Part shown: positions 35,292-44,893 of the stretch, piece after piece
Position numbering within the stretch: the stretch's first letter is position 1
Layout of the letters: every line of letters starts with the position of its first letter
Source: AP-15 sp963785565
GTDB taxonomy: Bacteria > Pseudomonadota > Alphaproteobacteria > ATCC43930 > CGMCC-115725
Length of the DNA: 64,000 bases
NCBI GenBank assembly: GCA_963785565.1
Contig: CAWAVV010000013.1
Location: forward strand, 434,001 to 498,000
Direction: 5' to 3'
Notes under the pieces: model-generated
Databases searched by the model: none
What the model saw: only the letters and a program-made list of their open reading frames with translations
What the model was told of the DNA's origin: nothing
Program-made: the position numbers and the translations under genes

Positions 35292-35725
35292 GCGACCCGG
35301 CGCGATTGTCGCGACGCGATACGCTGGCCGGCGGCATCCTGAGCGCAGTTGCTGTGTCAGGCGCCGGACGGGTTGCGGCGAGAACGGTGGTCAGCACGAT
35401 TTCCGACGGCAGCCTACTCTACACCCTGTTTCCTGATTTGCGCAACGTTCGCACCTTAAGCAGGGCCTGTCTGCGCTCTTTCCCAGCAACCGCTTCGGCC
35501 GATCAGCTCTACGCGTGGATTGTCCCGGCAGGCCGATCGGATACTGAAAATGTGGTGACGATTGCTGAACTTCGGCGCTCTATCAGGCAACGCGTGCGAA
35601 GAGATTTCGACATCGACGATACCGTCCAGGTCGATGGCTGGGTGCTTTCGATCACAGAGCTACGGATGTACGCTCTTGCCGCGCTGATCACGCCAGCGAC
35701 GATCGGCCCGACCGAAAGCGGCTGA
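35288..35725 (+). CDS. Tat-signal small partner of the GMC oxidoreductase
   Basis: A 145-residue protein overlapping the GMC gene (ATGA). The N-terminus has a twin-arginine motif (LSRRDTLAGGILSAVAVSGA). The rest (NVRTLSRACLRSFPATASAD, ELRRSIRQRVRRDFDIDDT, DGWVLSITELRMYALAAL) is helical. Small Tat-exported subunits of gluconate- and sugar-dehydrogenase complexes have the same size and position, so a chaperone or subunit role that carries the folded flavoprotein through Tat is inferred. The ending GWVLSITELRM-ALAAL recurs in such partners. Confidence 0.65.
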   Translation: MSDPARLSRRDTLAGGILSAVAVSGAGRVAARTVVSTISDGSLLYTLFPDLRNVRTLSRACLRSFPATASADQLYAWIVPAGRSDTENVVTIAELRRSIRQRVRRDFDIDDTVQVDGWVLSITELRMYALAALITPATIGPTESG

Positions 35726-35994
35726 GGGTGAGGCTGGGACGGCCCTGACGCTTTGAGATCAGGTCCGCCGAACCCTTGGTGCCGTACGCTGTCAAGAACC
35801 GAAATATTTGGCGGCGCTCGAGCCTCAGCAGCTGAACCGCCGTGGTCGTCACCTGCTGATGATCCAAATCCAGCAGCACATCGAGCCGGCCGCCCCCCAG
35901 AAATTTTGCGACATTTCGATCGGTGACAAATTGCGACTTTTCCGTCCGTGAGGAACAATATCGGCGGCATTGGCGGCGGGTGGCGCGCTTGTGG
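35726..35994. other. convergent intergenic region, no gene seen
   Basis: This stretch separates two converging genes. Short frames exist but lack ribosome sites and typical composition. Weak inverted repeats are present; no clear terminator hairpin with a T-run was found. Confidence 0.4.
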
Positions 35995-38046
35995 CTATTC
36001 CTTGTCGGGAACGTCGGCTTCGAGTTCTTCGAGCCAGACCATGGCGGTGGCGTCGGAGGGGGCGCGCCAGTCGCCGCGGGGGGAGAGCGAGCCGCCCGAC
36101 GAGATTTTCGGGCCGTTGGGCAGAGCCGAGCGCTTGAACTGGCTCAGTTGGAAGAAGCGGTGGAGGAAGACCCCCAGCCAATGCTTGATTTCGGGCAGAT
36201 CGTAGGTACGCCGCGCGGCATCCGGGGTGTTGGCCGGCCACGCCCCGTGTTCGACGTCATTCCATGCGTTCCATGACAGATAGGCGATCTTGGACGGCCT
36301 GAAGCCGTAGCGGGTCGCGTAATAGAGGTTGAAGTCCTGCAATGCATAGGGGCCGACGATGCTCTCGGTCGACTGGATCAGGCCGTCGGCGCCGGGCGGC
36401 ACCAGCTCGGGCGAAATCTCGGTCGCCAGGATGTCGTAGAGGATCGGCGCGGTGGGCGGGCCGAGATCGCCGGTCGCCGCGACAAAACGGATCAAGTGCT
36501 GGATCAGGGTTTTGGCGACCGAGGCGTTAGGGTTGTAATGCGACATCTGATCGCCGACCCCATAGGTGCACCAGCCGAGGCCGAGTTCGGACAGATCGCC
36601 GGTGCCGACCACCAACCCGCCATTGTGGTTCGCCAGCCGGAACAGATAGTCGGTGCGCAGGCCGGCCTGGACATTCTCGAAGGTCACGTCGTAATCGGCC
36701 TCGCCCTTGGCCGTGGCGTGGCCGATGTCCCGCAGCATCTGCCGGGCCGCCGGGCGAATGTCGATCTCGGCGCCGCTGACCTTGAGCGCCTTCATCAGCC
36801 GCCAGGCATTGGCCTTGGTCGCCTCGCCGGTCGCAAAACCCGGCAAGGTGTAGGCGAGGATGTTGGTGCGCGGCAGCCCGAGCCGGTCCATCGCGCGCGC
36901 CGAGACGATCAATGCCTGGGTCGAATCAAGCCCGCCGGAGACGCCGATCACCAGTTTTTTGAGCCCGGTCGCCTTGAGCCGCTGGGCCAAGCCCTGGACC
37001 TGGATATTGTAGGCTTCGTAGCAATTGTCGGCGAGCATCGCCGGGTCGGCCGGCACATAGGGGAAGCGCTCGACATTGCGGCGCAAGGCCAGCTTTTCCT
37101 GCGGCGGCGCGAAGTCGAAAACGATCGTGCGGAACGGCGTGTCCGAGCCACCGGCCGCGCGCGCGCAGTCGCCAAAGGTGTTGGTCCGCATCCGCTCCTG
37201 GCGAATGCGCCCGAGGTCGACATCCGCGACCGCGAGCTCGGGCGTCGCCGAGAAACGCTCGGTCTCGGCCAGCCCTTCACCCAGCTCGAAGATCCCGGCC
37301 TGGCCGTCCCAAGCGAGGTCGGTCGTCAACTCGCCGGCGCCGGCGGCGGAATAGGCATAGGCGGCCAGGCAGCGCGCGGATTGCGAGGCGCACAACAGCC
37401 GGCGCATTTGCGCCTTGCCGATCGTGATGTTGCTGGCCGACAAATTGAGCAGGATCTCGGCGCCGGCCAGTGCCGCCGCGCTGCTCGGCGCCCGCGGGAC
37501 CCACAAATCCTCGCAGATCTCGACGTGAAAGGTGAAACCCGCGGCATCGGCGGCGGCAAACAGCAGGTCCGCGCCGAACGGGACGTTGTGCCCGGCGACG
37601 GCGATCGACCGGCCGGCGACGCCGGCGCCCGAGGTGAAATGCCGGCGCTCGTAGAACTCGCGGTAATTCGGCAGAAAAACCTTTGGGACAACGCCGAGCA
37701 ATCGCCCGCGATGGATCGCGACCGCGCAGTTGTAAAGCTGCCCATGCGAGCGCAGCGGCGCGCCGATAACAAAGACCGGGAACCGGTCCCGGCTGGCCTG
37801 GACCAGACGATCGATCTGGGTCTCGACCGCTTCGAGCACCGCATCCTGAAACAACAGATCGTCGATCGCATAGGCCGAGAGGCACAGCTCGGGGAACACC
37901 ATCAGCCCGACCCGCGCCGCGTCGCCCTCGGCGAGCAGCGCCGCGACCGCCTCGGCATTATGGGCGGGTTCGGCCACCGCCACATGAGGCACGCAGGCGC
38001 CGACACGGATGAATTGATGCCGGTAGGGTGAAAAGAACGAGGACAT
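35995..38046 (-). CDS. nadE: glutamine-dependent NAD+ synthetase
   Basis: A 683-residue two-domain enzyme making NAD+ from deamido-NAD+, ATP and glutamine-derived ammonia. ATG at 38046 is chosen because it starts directly before the conserved FSPYRHQFIRVGACVPHV; an in-frame start 48 bases earlier adds unrelated residues. The nitrilase-type glutaminase has Glu53 (FPELCLSAY), Lys122 (PKVFLPNYREF) and Cys178 (EICEDLWVP). The synthetase domain holds the ATP P-loop (VIGVSGGLDSTQALIV, about 364-379) and GTGDLSELGLGWCTYG. Length fits the long bacterial/mycobacterial form. Confidence 0.95.
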   Translation of the reverse strand: MSSFFSPYRHQFIRVGACVPHVAVAEPAHNAEAVAALLAEGDAARVGLMVFPELCLSAYAIDDLLFQDAVLEAVETQIDRLVQASRDRFPVFVIGAPLRSHGQLYNCAVAIHRGRLLGVVPKVFLPNYREFYERRHFTSGAGVAGRSIAVAGHNVPFGADLLFAAADAAGFTFHVEICEDLWVPRAPSSAAALAGAEILLNLSASNITIGKAQMRRLLCASQSARCLAAYAYSAAGAGELTTDLAWDGQAGIFELGEGLAETERFSATPELAVADVDLGRIRQERMRTNTFGDCARAAGGSDTPFRTIVFDFAPPQEKLALRRNVERFPYVPADPAMLADNCYEAYNIQVQGLAQRLKATGLKKLVIGVSGGLDSTQALIVSARAMDRLGLPRTNILAYTLPGFATGEATKANAWRLMKALKVSGAEIDIRPAARQMLRDIGHATAKGEADYDVTFENVQAGLRTDYLFRLANHNGGLVVGTGDLSELGLGWCTYGVGDQMSHYNPNASVAKTLIQHLIRFVAATGDLGPPTAPILYDILATEISPELVPPGADGLIQSTESIVGPYALQDFNLYYATRYGFRPSKIAYLSWNAWNDVEHGAWPANTPDAARRTYDLPEIKHWLGVFLHRFFQLSQFKRSALPNGPKISSGGSLSPRGDWRAPSDATAMVWLEELEADVPDKE

Positions 38047-38160
38047 TGCGGGCGGCGCTCGCGATCGGCTGACCGTGTTAATCTGGGAAATCAAACGCTT
38101 TACGATAAGGGGTCAGCCGATCGGGGTGGCTTGCCCGGAACCGGGGGCGCCGGCGAATGC

Positions 38161-39408
38161 CTACAGAAATCCTGAAATGCCGCCGAATAGAGCGAGCGCG
38201 CAGACGATCGTCGAGACGCCGATCATCAACCCGAGATACCATCCGCGCAGGCGCTGCGGCTCCGGCAATGCCGTCACGGCGAGAGTCACCAGGAGACCAA
38301 TCACCAGCGGCAACAGGAAGGCGTTCAGGACCTGCGCGGCTATGTTGAGCGCAACGAGGTCCGGCACCACCCAGACAAGGGCGGCCGCACCAGTCGCGCA
38401 AGCCACGTAGACGCCATAAAACCATCGCGCCTCGAGAGGCCGGTATTCGAGCGAACGCCGGTGTCCGGTGACCTCGCCCACCCCCCAGGCCAGCGCCAAC
38501 GAGGACACGATCGCCGCTGTCAGCGAAGCCCCGAGCACGCCGACGCCAAAGACCAGGTGGCCCATGGCCTCTCCGAGGATCGGCGTCAGCGCATCGCCGA
38601 TGTGGCCGACGCTGGTCAGATTTACCGGGACGCCTCCTGACGTCAGCACCGCCGCGGCGGCGACAAGCACGGCTCCGGTCAAGCATTGGGTAAGAACGGC
38701 GCCGACACCGGTATCCCAGCGCGCGGCCTTGATGTCGTCTGGCTTCAGCTGTTTGTCGACGGTGGCGCACTGCTGATAAAAGATCATCCATGGGTTGAAT
38801 GTCGCGCCGATAATCGCCGCGGTCAGAAATGCGAATTCGCGGTTGCCGAACGGCAAGTCGACAGCATCCCTCAGCAACGTCGCGAGGTTCGGATGGGCAT
38901 CCCAGGCTACGGCAAAGAAGGCAAGTTCGAACAGGCCGATAACGAGTGCTGTCCGCTCGACGCGCCGGTAGGAGCCGGTAGTCACGATGATCAGCAGCGC
39001 GCCGGTGGCAAGGGGCAAGGCTAGGCTGCGCGACACGCCGTAAAATTCTCCGATGCCGGCGACGCCGGTGAATTCGGTAACCAGCGAGCCGATCGTCGCC
39101 ACCGCCAAGCCCACCATCGACAACCAGGCCCATCCGGCGCCGAACCGCTCGCGGATCAGTTCGCCGTGACCGCGTCCGGTGTAGATGCCGAGCCGCACCG
39201 TCAGCTCCTGCACCATGTAGAGCATGGGTATCAGCAGCAGCAGCAAGGGCAGCAGCCGATAGCCCCATTGTGCCCCGCTCTGCGCGGCGGTCACCACGTT
39301 TCCCGCGTCGGTGTCGGCGAGCATGACCAGCAGTCCGGGTCCCCAGACGCCGGCCCAGCGGAAAATCGGCGCGATCTTTGCCTTCGTCGCTCGGGCTTCG
39401 GCGTCCAT
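38161..39408 (-). CDS. Nramp-family divalent metal transporter, atypical metal site
   Basis: A 415-residue protein with about 11 membrane helices. Helix 1 carries DTDAGNVVTAAQSGAQWGY, corresponding to the DPGN metal-binding turn (Asp34 and Asn37 kept, Pro replaced by Ala). Helix 6, where typical Nramp proteins have A-x-x-MPH, reads IIGATFNPWMIFYQQ (201-215), so the methionine ligand position is replaced. Such sequences belong to the Nramp-related group in which some members carry Mg2+ or other ions rather than Mn2+ or Fe2+. The substrate is therefore uncertain. Confidence 0.82.
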   Translation of the reverse strand: MDAEARATKAKIAPIFRWAGVWGPGLLVMLADTDAGNVVTAAQSGAQWGYRLLPLLLLLIPMLYMVQELTVRLGIYTGRGHGELIRERFGAGWAWLSMVGLAVATIGSLVTEFTGVAGIGEFYGVSRSLALPLATGALLIIVTTGSYRRVERTALVIGLFELAFFAVAWDAHPNLATLLRDAVDLPFGNREFAFLTAAIIGATFNPWMIFYQQCATVDKQLKPDDIKAARWDTGVGAVLTQCLTGAVLVAAAAVLTSGGVPVNLTSVGHIGDALTPILGEAMGHLVFGVGVLGASLTAAIVSSLALAWGVGEVTGHRRSLEYRPLEARWFYGVYVACATGAAALVWVVPDLVALNIAAQVLNAFLLPLVIGLLVTLAVTALPEPQRLRGWYLGLMIGVSTIVCALALFGGISGFL

Positions 39409-39793
39409 GCGGCAGCTCTCAGAGGCAATACGGCCGGGGAGATCGTGCGGCGTCCGGGTGGCGCTGCGCTTGTCCTTGCGACGCTAGCCTATCGGAATCG
39501 CCTGGTCAGCTTCGATTTTCGAGGGGTGCGAAGGCCTCCGACCCCGCGCCGCCGCCATGACGGAAGCCTCGCGCGCGCAGGCCCGGAGGGAGTAGCATCA
39601 ACCAGGAAAGGGAGGAAACCACGCCGCGACAGGCCGGCCGGTGACGCATTGGATCGATCACCGGTTGACCGGGCCATACCGGCTGCCAACTCGATCGTCC
39701 GATCCGATCCATGCGCCATTGCCTGACGCGGATCGGCGGGCGCACCGAGGCCGGGGATCTGATCCTCCTGGCCCGATCTGACGGGAGGTTGCG
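39409..39793. other. 385-base divergent intergenic region
   Basis: The region lies between the divergently oriented transporter and SPFH genes and must hold both promoters. Overlapping frames are present but Arg- and Pro-rich in all phases, without ribosome sites, and were not accepted as genes. No operator was recognised. Confidence 0.4.
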
Positions 39794-41581
39794 ATGTTTT
39801 GGGTCGTCGTCGCAGTTTTATATTTCGTGCTCGCGGCGGTCGCGCCGAGCATTCTCGGCCTCTTCGTCAGCCGCACGCGCCCCGACTTTGGAACATTGTC
39901 GCTGTCCCTGCGCTTCGTGTTTGTGGCGATCGCGCTGCTCTGTCTCGCGGCGACCTCCTACGTGCATGTCGATTCCGACGAAATCGCCGTGCTGAACAAG
40001 ATTTACGGCACCACCTCCTTGCCCGGCGAGCACATCATCGCGACGAACGGGGAAAAAGGCCCGCAAGCGGAAATCCTGACCCCGGGCTGGCACCCCTGGT
40101 TTCTGGTCAATGTGATCTATCAGGTCGAAACCAGAAAGGTGGTGTCGATTCCATCGGGCAAATACGGGTTCCTGAACGCCAAGGACGGCGCCCCGCTGCA
40201 GCCCGATCAGTATCTGGCCGACGCCTTTCCCGCGGGGCGCGAGCTGGACATGCTCGACGCCGAATACTTCCTCGGGCATAGAGGGCAGCGAGGGCCGCAG
40301 ACGACGATCCTGACGCCGGGCAATTACCGCCTCAACACCTACCTTTGGGACGTCGACATCCGGGATGCCGTCGATGTGGCCAAGGGCTTTGTCGGCGCCG
40401 TCAAATCCAATGTCGTGGCGGCGGTGAATTTCGGCAATCTGGTCGCAGAAAAGCCGACCTCGTGCCGGCAAAAAACGGTGTTCACCAATTCGAGCGGCGA
40501 AGCCGTCATCGCCAACCAAACAAAAGGCGACCAAGGCATTCTGACGGCAATCCTGGTCCCGGTCGGCTGCATCGGGGTGTGGGAAAAGGCGCTCCAACCC
40601 GGCCGCTATTACGTCAACGAGGCGGCCTACAAAGTCACGATGATCAGCACCCGGGTGCAGACCTGGGAGTTCAAGGGCGGCTATAAGCGGCGATATATCG
40701 ATCTCAGCCTCGATCAGGCCGGCAATCTGACGCAATCGCAGCGCTCGCAGGATGTTCCGGTGCCCGAGGGGGCCGCCGACCCGGCGATCACGCCGTTTGT
40801 CGAGGGTTGGCAGGTGCCGCTCGAACTTCGGGTCCTCGCCCAGGTCACCCCCGACAACGCGCCCTTTGTCGTTGCCGCAGTCGGCGGGTTGCCGGAAATC
40901 GAAAACAACATCATGGTCCCGACCATCCGCTCGATCGTGCGCAACGTCGTCGGGGCTACTGGGCGACACGTGCTCGATCTCGCGGACAATCGTGCGACGC
41001 TCGAACGCGCGGTCGAGGACGCGATCCGGCCGGAGGGTCTACGCGCCGGGATTGTGATCAAGGAGGTCAAGTTCGGCGACGTGGCGTTGCCGCCGGAGTT
41101 GCTGATCTCGCGGTTGCGCCAGCAATTGGCCGATCAGCTCCAGTTGACCTACCAGCAGGAGCAGAAGGCGCAGACCCAGCGGATCGAAACCGAAAAGGCG
41201 CGGGCGACCGCCGAGCAGCAGCACCAGCTGGTCGAGGCGCTAATCGGCGTGCAGGTCGCCGAGCAGAACAAGAACGCCGCCAAGTTGCGCGGCGAGGGGC
41301 AAAAGCTCGAACTCGAAGAAACCGCGCAGGGGCAAAAGGCGCAGGCCGACGTGCTCGGCCAGGACCGGGTGCTGACGATCAACCTCGTTCAGCAATTCCT
41401 CAAAGCCGTCCAGGAAAAGCCGGAAATCGTCTCCCTGGTCGGGCGGCTGGTGCCGCAGACGGTCGTGTCGACAGGCAGCCAAGGCACCGGGCTCGACAGC
41501 GCCGCAGCAATTTTTGGGGCGTTGCTGAGCAACGGCGGCGCGGCCACGCCGGCTTTGGCCGGATCATCTGCCAAGAAGTGA
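39794..41581 (+). CDS. SPFH/band 7 (flotillin-like) membrane protein
   Basis: A 595-residue protein with a good ribosome site (GGGAGGTTGCG). Two N-terminal membrane segments (FWVVVAVLYFVLAAVAPSIL and LRFVFVAIALLCLAATSYVH) precede an SPFH domain (DEIAVLNKIYGTTSLPGEHI, LTPGWHPWFLVNVIYQVETR, TILTPGNYRLNTYLWDVDI), then a long coiled coil (QLADQLQLTYQQEQKAQTQR, ATAEQQHQLVEALIGVQVAE). The end includes the oligomerising QQFLKAVQEKPEIVSLVGRL. It probably scaffolds a membrane domain. The radical SAM gene follows after eight bases. Confidence 0.85.
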   Translation: MFWVVVAVLYFVLAAVAPSILGLFVSRTRPDFGTLSLSLRFVFVAIALLCLAATSYVHVDSDEIAVLNKIYGTTSLPGEHIIATNGEKGPQAEILTPGWHPWFLVNVIYQVETRKVVSIPSGKYGFLNAKDGAPLQPDQYLADAFPAGRELDMLDAEYFLGHRGQRGPQTTILTPGNYRLNTYLWDVDIRDAVDVAKGFVGAVKSNVVAAVNFGNLVAEKPTSCRQKTVFTNSSGEAVIANQTKGDQGILTAILVPVGCIGVWEKALQPGRYYVNEAAYKVTMISTRVQTWEFKGGYKRRYIDLSLDQAGNLTQSQRSQDVPVPEGAADPAITPFVEGWQVPLELRVLAQVTPDNAPFVVAAVGGLPEIENNIMVPTIRSIVRNVVGATGRHVLDLADNRATLERAVEDAIRPEGLRAGIVIKEVKFGDVALPPELLISRLRQQLADQLQLTYQQEQKAQTQRIETEKARATAEQQHQLVEALIGVQVAEQNKNAAKLRGEGQKLELEETAQGQKAQADVLGQDRVLTINLVQQFLKAVQEKPEIVSLVGRLVPQTVVSTGSQGTGLDSAAAIFGALLSNGGAATPALAGSSAKK

Positions 41582-41589
41582 TCTGCAAT

Positions 41590-43171
41590 ATGGCCGATAT
41601 CGTTCTGATCAATCCTCGCTTCGAGATTTCGTATTGGGGGCTCGAACACGCGATGCCGTTTCTCGGCGTCAAAGCGGTGCTCCCGGTGGCCAATCTGCCG
41701 TTGCTCGCAGCGCTGACCCCGGATCGGCACCGCGTCACCCTAATCGACGAGAATATCGAGGCAATCGACTTTGCCCGCTGCGAGCGCGCCGACATTGTCG
41801 GCCTGACCGGCATGAACGTCCAACGCCGGCGAATGAAGGAAATTCTCCATGAGCTCAAGGGCCGCGGCGTCTTTACGGTCGTCGGCGGTCCCTGGATTAC
41901 CGTGCAGGAGGACGATTTCGGCGATCTAGCCGATGTCATCTTTATTGGCGAGGCGGAGCGGACCTGGCCGCAGTTTCTCGCCGAATGGGCCGAGGGACGC
42001 CATCAAAGCCGTTATGAGCAGGCCGAGCGGACCGACATGGCGACGGTCCCGGCGCCGCGGCTCGACCTGTTGCGGATGAAGAACTACGCCTTCGGCAGCG
42101 TGCAATTTTCACGCGGCTGTCCGTTCGAGTGCGAATTCTGCGACATCATCGTCACCTTCGGCCGCCGCCCGCGGATCAAGACCTCCGCTCAGGTGCTCGC
42201 CGAGCTCGACGCGCTCCTCGCCGCGGGAAAGAGCTCGGCCTTCATCGTCGATGACAACCTGATCGGCAACAAGAAGGCGATCAAGCTGGTGCTGCGCGAT
42301 GTGGTGGCTTGGCAGGAAGAACACGGCTATCCGCTGATGTTCGCTACCGAGGCCTCGATCGATCTCGCCGACGATCCCGAATTGATGCAGCTGATGGTCG
42401 AGGCCAACATCAGCAATGTGTTCGTCGGCATCGAGACCCCGAACGAGGCGGCGTTGCGCGAGACCAAGAAATTTCAAAACCTGCGCAGTCGCGGCGGAAG
42501 CATGCTCGACAAGGTGCATCGCATCCAAGATGCGGGGATGGAGGTGTGGTGCGGCGTCATCGTCGGTTTCGACAATGATGATCCGAGCGTTTTTGCCTTG
42601 CAGCAGCGTTTCGTGCGGGAGGCGCGGATCGTCAACGCGATGGTGAACATGCTGGTGGCAATCCCCCGCACTCCGCTGTACAGCCGGCTCGCCAGCGAGG
42701 GCAGGCTCGATCTGTCGCAGGATGCCGCGAGCTGGGGCGGCTTCGGCACCAATGTCGTTCCCTTGCGGATCGGCCGGCGGGGCGCTGCGCGCCGGCTACG
42801 TCGAGCTGATGCGGGACCTCTATACAGCCGATGCCTATTTCGAGCGGCTCGATGCGCTCTACCTGGATGCCGGGCTGCAATTGGGACAGGCTCGCATTCG
42901 CTACCTGCGGCGCCACCCGCTGCGCAGGCTCAAGCTCAATGCGCGGCTCCTTGCCGAGACGATCGCCATGTTCCTGTTGCTGATGAGCGGTGTGCCGGAT
43001 CGCGCATTGCGCCGTGAATACCGCCGACGCCTGGTGCGAGCCGCCTGGCGTAAGCATGATCCGGAGATGATCCAGAATTATGCCCTCAAATGCGCGATGC
43101 ATTTCCATGTTCACATGATGGTGCAGGAAATGCTTTCAGTACCGCAGCCGGTCGTCCGCGCCGCTGCTTGA
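41590..43171 (+). CDS. B12-binding-domain radical SAM protein (frame shift near 42780)
   Basis: The N-terminal cobalamin-binding-like Rossmann domain (NLPLLAALTPDRHRVTLIDE, then ADIVGLTGMNVQRRRMKEIL) lacks an obvious DxHxxG His. The radical SAM barrel has its cluster at Cys177, Cys181 and Cys184 (GCPFECEFCDI). The C-terminal DUF4070-type region continues in the +1 frame: NVVPLRIG is followed by GALRAGYVELMRDLYTADAY, with one extra G in the GGCGGGGCG run near 42780. Read across, the protein has ~526 residues. Homologues in alphaproteobacteria are uncharacterised, and the substrate is unknown. It follows the SPFH gene closely. Confidence 0.8.
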
Positions 43172-43237
43172 ACCAGCCCGGACCGGGGCTGCGCTCGGAT
43201 AAGGTGTGACGAGTTTAGAACAGCGAGTGAATTGGCG

Positions 43238-43876
43238 ATGGCTCATCCGATCGTCTACGGCCCGGCCCTCAGCACTTACGTATGGAGTGTACGGCTGACG
43301 CTCGCCGAAAAGGGCGTCACCCACGAGCTAATCGAGGTACCGTTCGGCGTCCACCGCGAAGAGCCACATCTGTCGCGGCAGCCTTTCGCCAAGGTCCCCG
43401 CCTTCGCGCATGACGATTTCACGCTCTACGAAACCCAGGCGATCATGCGCTATGTTGACGAGCGCTTTCCGGGAACCCCGCTGCAGCCCGAGGACGTGCA
43501 CCAATGGTCGCGGATGAACCAGATCATCGGCATCGTCGACGCCTATGCGTGGCCCAGCATCGCCGGCACGATTCTGCTCAACCGGGTATTGGCGCCGCGG
43601 TTGCTCGGGCGCGTGCCGGACGAGGCGGCAATCACCGCGGCATTGCCGCGCGCCCGGCTTTGCCTCGCGGAGATCGACCGGCTGATGGAAGACAACCGGT
43701 TTCTTGCCGCCGAGCATGTGAGCCTTGCTGATTTGATGGTGATCCCGCTGCTCTATTTTTTCGCCAACGTGCCCGACGGCCATGCCCCGCTCGCCGAGCA
43801 TCCCAAGCTGCAGGAGTGGATGCGGCACATGGAAAACCGGCAGAGTTTCGAGGTGACGAAGCCGGCGATGGCGTGA
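43238..43876 (+). CDS. glutathione S-transferase family protein
   Basis: A 212-residue cytosolic enzyme; ATG 43238 is taken over a TTG two codons earlier. The thioredoxin-like N-domain (IVYGPALSTYVWSVRLTLAE, then RQPFAKVPAFAHDDFTLYET, and the glutathione-contacting Q-AIMRYVDERFP) and the helical C-domain (AEHVSLADLMVIPLLYFFAN) are canonical. The usual Ser/Tyr/Cys is in STYVWSV. Conjugation or thiol-transfer on an unknown substrate. Confidence 0.88.
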   Translation: MAHPIVYGPALSTYVWSVRLTLAEKGVTHELIEVPFGVHREEPHLSRQPFAKVPAFAHDDFTLYETQAIMRYVDERFPGTPLQPEDVHQWSRMNQIIGIVDAYAWPSIAGTILLNRVLAPRLLGRVPDEAAITAALPRARLCLAEIDRLMEDNRFLAAEHVSLADLMVIPLLYFFANVPDGHAPLAEHPKLQEWMRHMENRQSFEVTKPAMA

Positions 43877-43954
43877 TCCGGCAACAATAGGGAAGATTTG
43901 AGGTTCTGGAGCGGTTTCCGATCAAGTTGCGCCGTGCTCCCCCCTCCCAAACTC

Positions 43955-44022
43955 CCCCCATCATGGGGGAGCGTTTCAATCAGCACTCCCATTGGTACTC
44001 CCGCCCCCTCGATGGGGGCGGG
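43955..44022. terminator. two strong hairpins between convergent genes
   Basis: CTCCCCCCATCATGGGGGAG forms a stem near 43956-43975, and CCCGCCCCC-TCGAT-GGGGGCGGG (44000-44022) forms a perfect 9-bp stem. They lie between the GST gene and the minus-strand 44084 gene, so they can end transcription from both sides. The sequence also resembles a dispersed alphaproteobacterial intergenic repeat. Confidence 0.55.
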
Positions 44023-44083
44023 TTGGGGTGGGGGTGATTCGTGCCGAGTGCGTCTATTCGGTCGAATACCGCTCCCGACCCGA

Positions 44084-44302
44084 CTATTTGGCGTAGGGGT
44101 TGACGAGGCCGGCGACGATTTCGGCGAGTACCTCGCGCAGCTGGCGCTCGTCGCAGCCGATTAACACCGCGTCTTCGAGCGCTTCTTGCGCCAGCTCGCG
44201 CAGCTCGGCGAGGTTCTCGTTCAGCACCTTGATCTTTTCGACGCAGGAGACGGGTTCGCCCTCCGGCGTCAGCCATACCGGAAAATCGTTCAATTCACTC
44301 AT
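44084..44302 (-). CDS. 72-residue helical protein of unknown function
   Basis: The ATG at 44302 (SELNDFPVWLTPEGEPVSCV) gives 72 residues; an in-frame start 21 bases upstream is possible. The protein is acidic and helical (EKIKVLNENLAELRELAQEA, ERQLREVLAEIVAGLVNPYA). It lies 28 bases behind the mlaD-like gene in the same direction and is likely cotranscribed. The composition and conserved-looking termini support a real gene; no family was recognised. Confidence 0.65.
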   Translation of the reverse strand: MSELNDFPVWLTPEGEPVSCVEKIKVLNENLAELRELAQEALEDAVLIGCDERQLREVLAEIVAGLVNPYAK

Positions 44303-44329
44303 CGTCTTGCCCTGACGCGCCACAGCGGT

Positions 44330-44866
44330 TCATTTGAGGACGCTGGGCGGCGCGCCACCAGCCGGCGCTCCGGTTTGGGACGCGCCACCCTGGGGGCCTT
44401 CGCCGGGCTTTTTCTGCGCCCCCGCCCCGGCCTGCGAAAATATCATCTGGCCGATCAAGTCTTCGAGACTGGCCGTAGCCTGGGTGTATTTGATTTGCCC
44501 GCCCGGCGGGATGTCCTTGTCCGAGCCGCCCGGGACCAGCGCCAGGTATTTGTCGCCGAGCAGGCTCGACGAGATGACCTCGGCAACCGTGTCTTCAGGC
44601 AATTTGTATTCGGGGTTGATGCTCATCTTGAGGGTGGCAAGATAGGTCTTCGGGTCGAGATTTTCGGCGGTGATCGAGCCGACCTTGACCCCGGCGATGC
44701 GCACGTCGCTGCCGTCGCGGATGCCGTCGACGCGGGTAAATTGCGCCGTCACCGTATAGCCGTCGACCGCCCGCACCTGGCTCGTTGTGTACGCGAAAAA
44801 CAGGAAGAACGCGGCGACGACGAGCACGACCGCCCCCATCACCGTTTCGATCACATTGCCGCTCAT
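44330..44866 (-). CDS. MlaD-family lipid-transport substrate-binding protein
   Basis: A 178-residue protein with one N-terminal membrane anchor (VMGAVVLVVAAFFLFFAYTT) and an MCE domain (YTVTAQFTRVDGIRDGSDVR, then IAGVKVGSI and ATLKMSINPEYKLPEDT, VAEVISSSLLGDKYLALVPG). MlaD forms a hexameric ring between inner membrane and periplasmic carrier in phospholipid trafficking that keeps outer-membrane asymmetry. A Gly/Pro-rich tail ends it. In alphaproteobacteria it often lies next to the NDUFA12 gene, as here. Confidence 0.92.
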   Translation of the reverse strand: MSGNVIETVMGAVVLVVAAFFLFFAYTTSQVRAVDGYTVTAQFTRVDGIRDGSDVRIAGVKVGSITAENLDPKTYLATLKMSINPEYKLPEDTVAEVISSSLLGDKYLALVPGGSDKDIPPGGQIKYTQATASLEDLIGQMIFSQAGAGAQKKPGEGPQGGASQTGAPAGGAPPSVLK

Positions 44867-44893
44867 CGGCGCTTTCCCGGGATCAGCGCTGGA

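Noticed and set aside
35700..35990. Small frames between the GMC partner and nadE
   Set aside because: They are short, overlap in several phases and lack start signals.
36496..38031. A 511-codon frame on the plus strand over nadE
   Set aside because: The opposite strand encodes NAD synthetase with all catalytic residues; this frame is a shadow.
40807..41589. A start for the radical SAM protein far upstream inside the SPFH gene
   Set aside because: The frame is open, but residues before the ATG at 41590 are Arg/Ala shadow sequence of the SPFH coiled coil.
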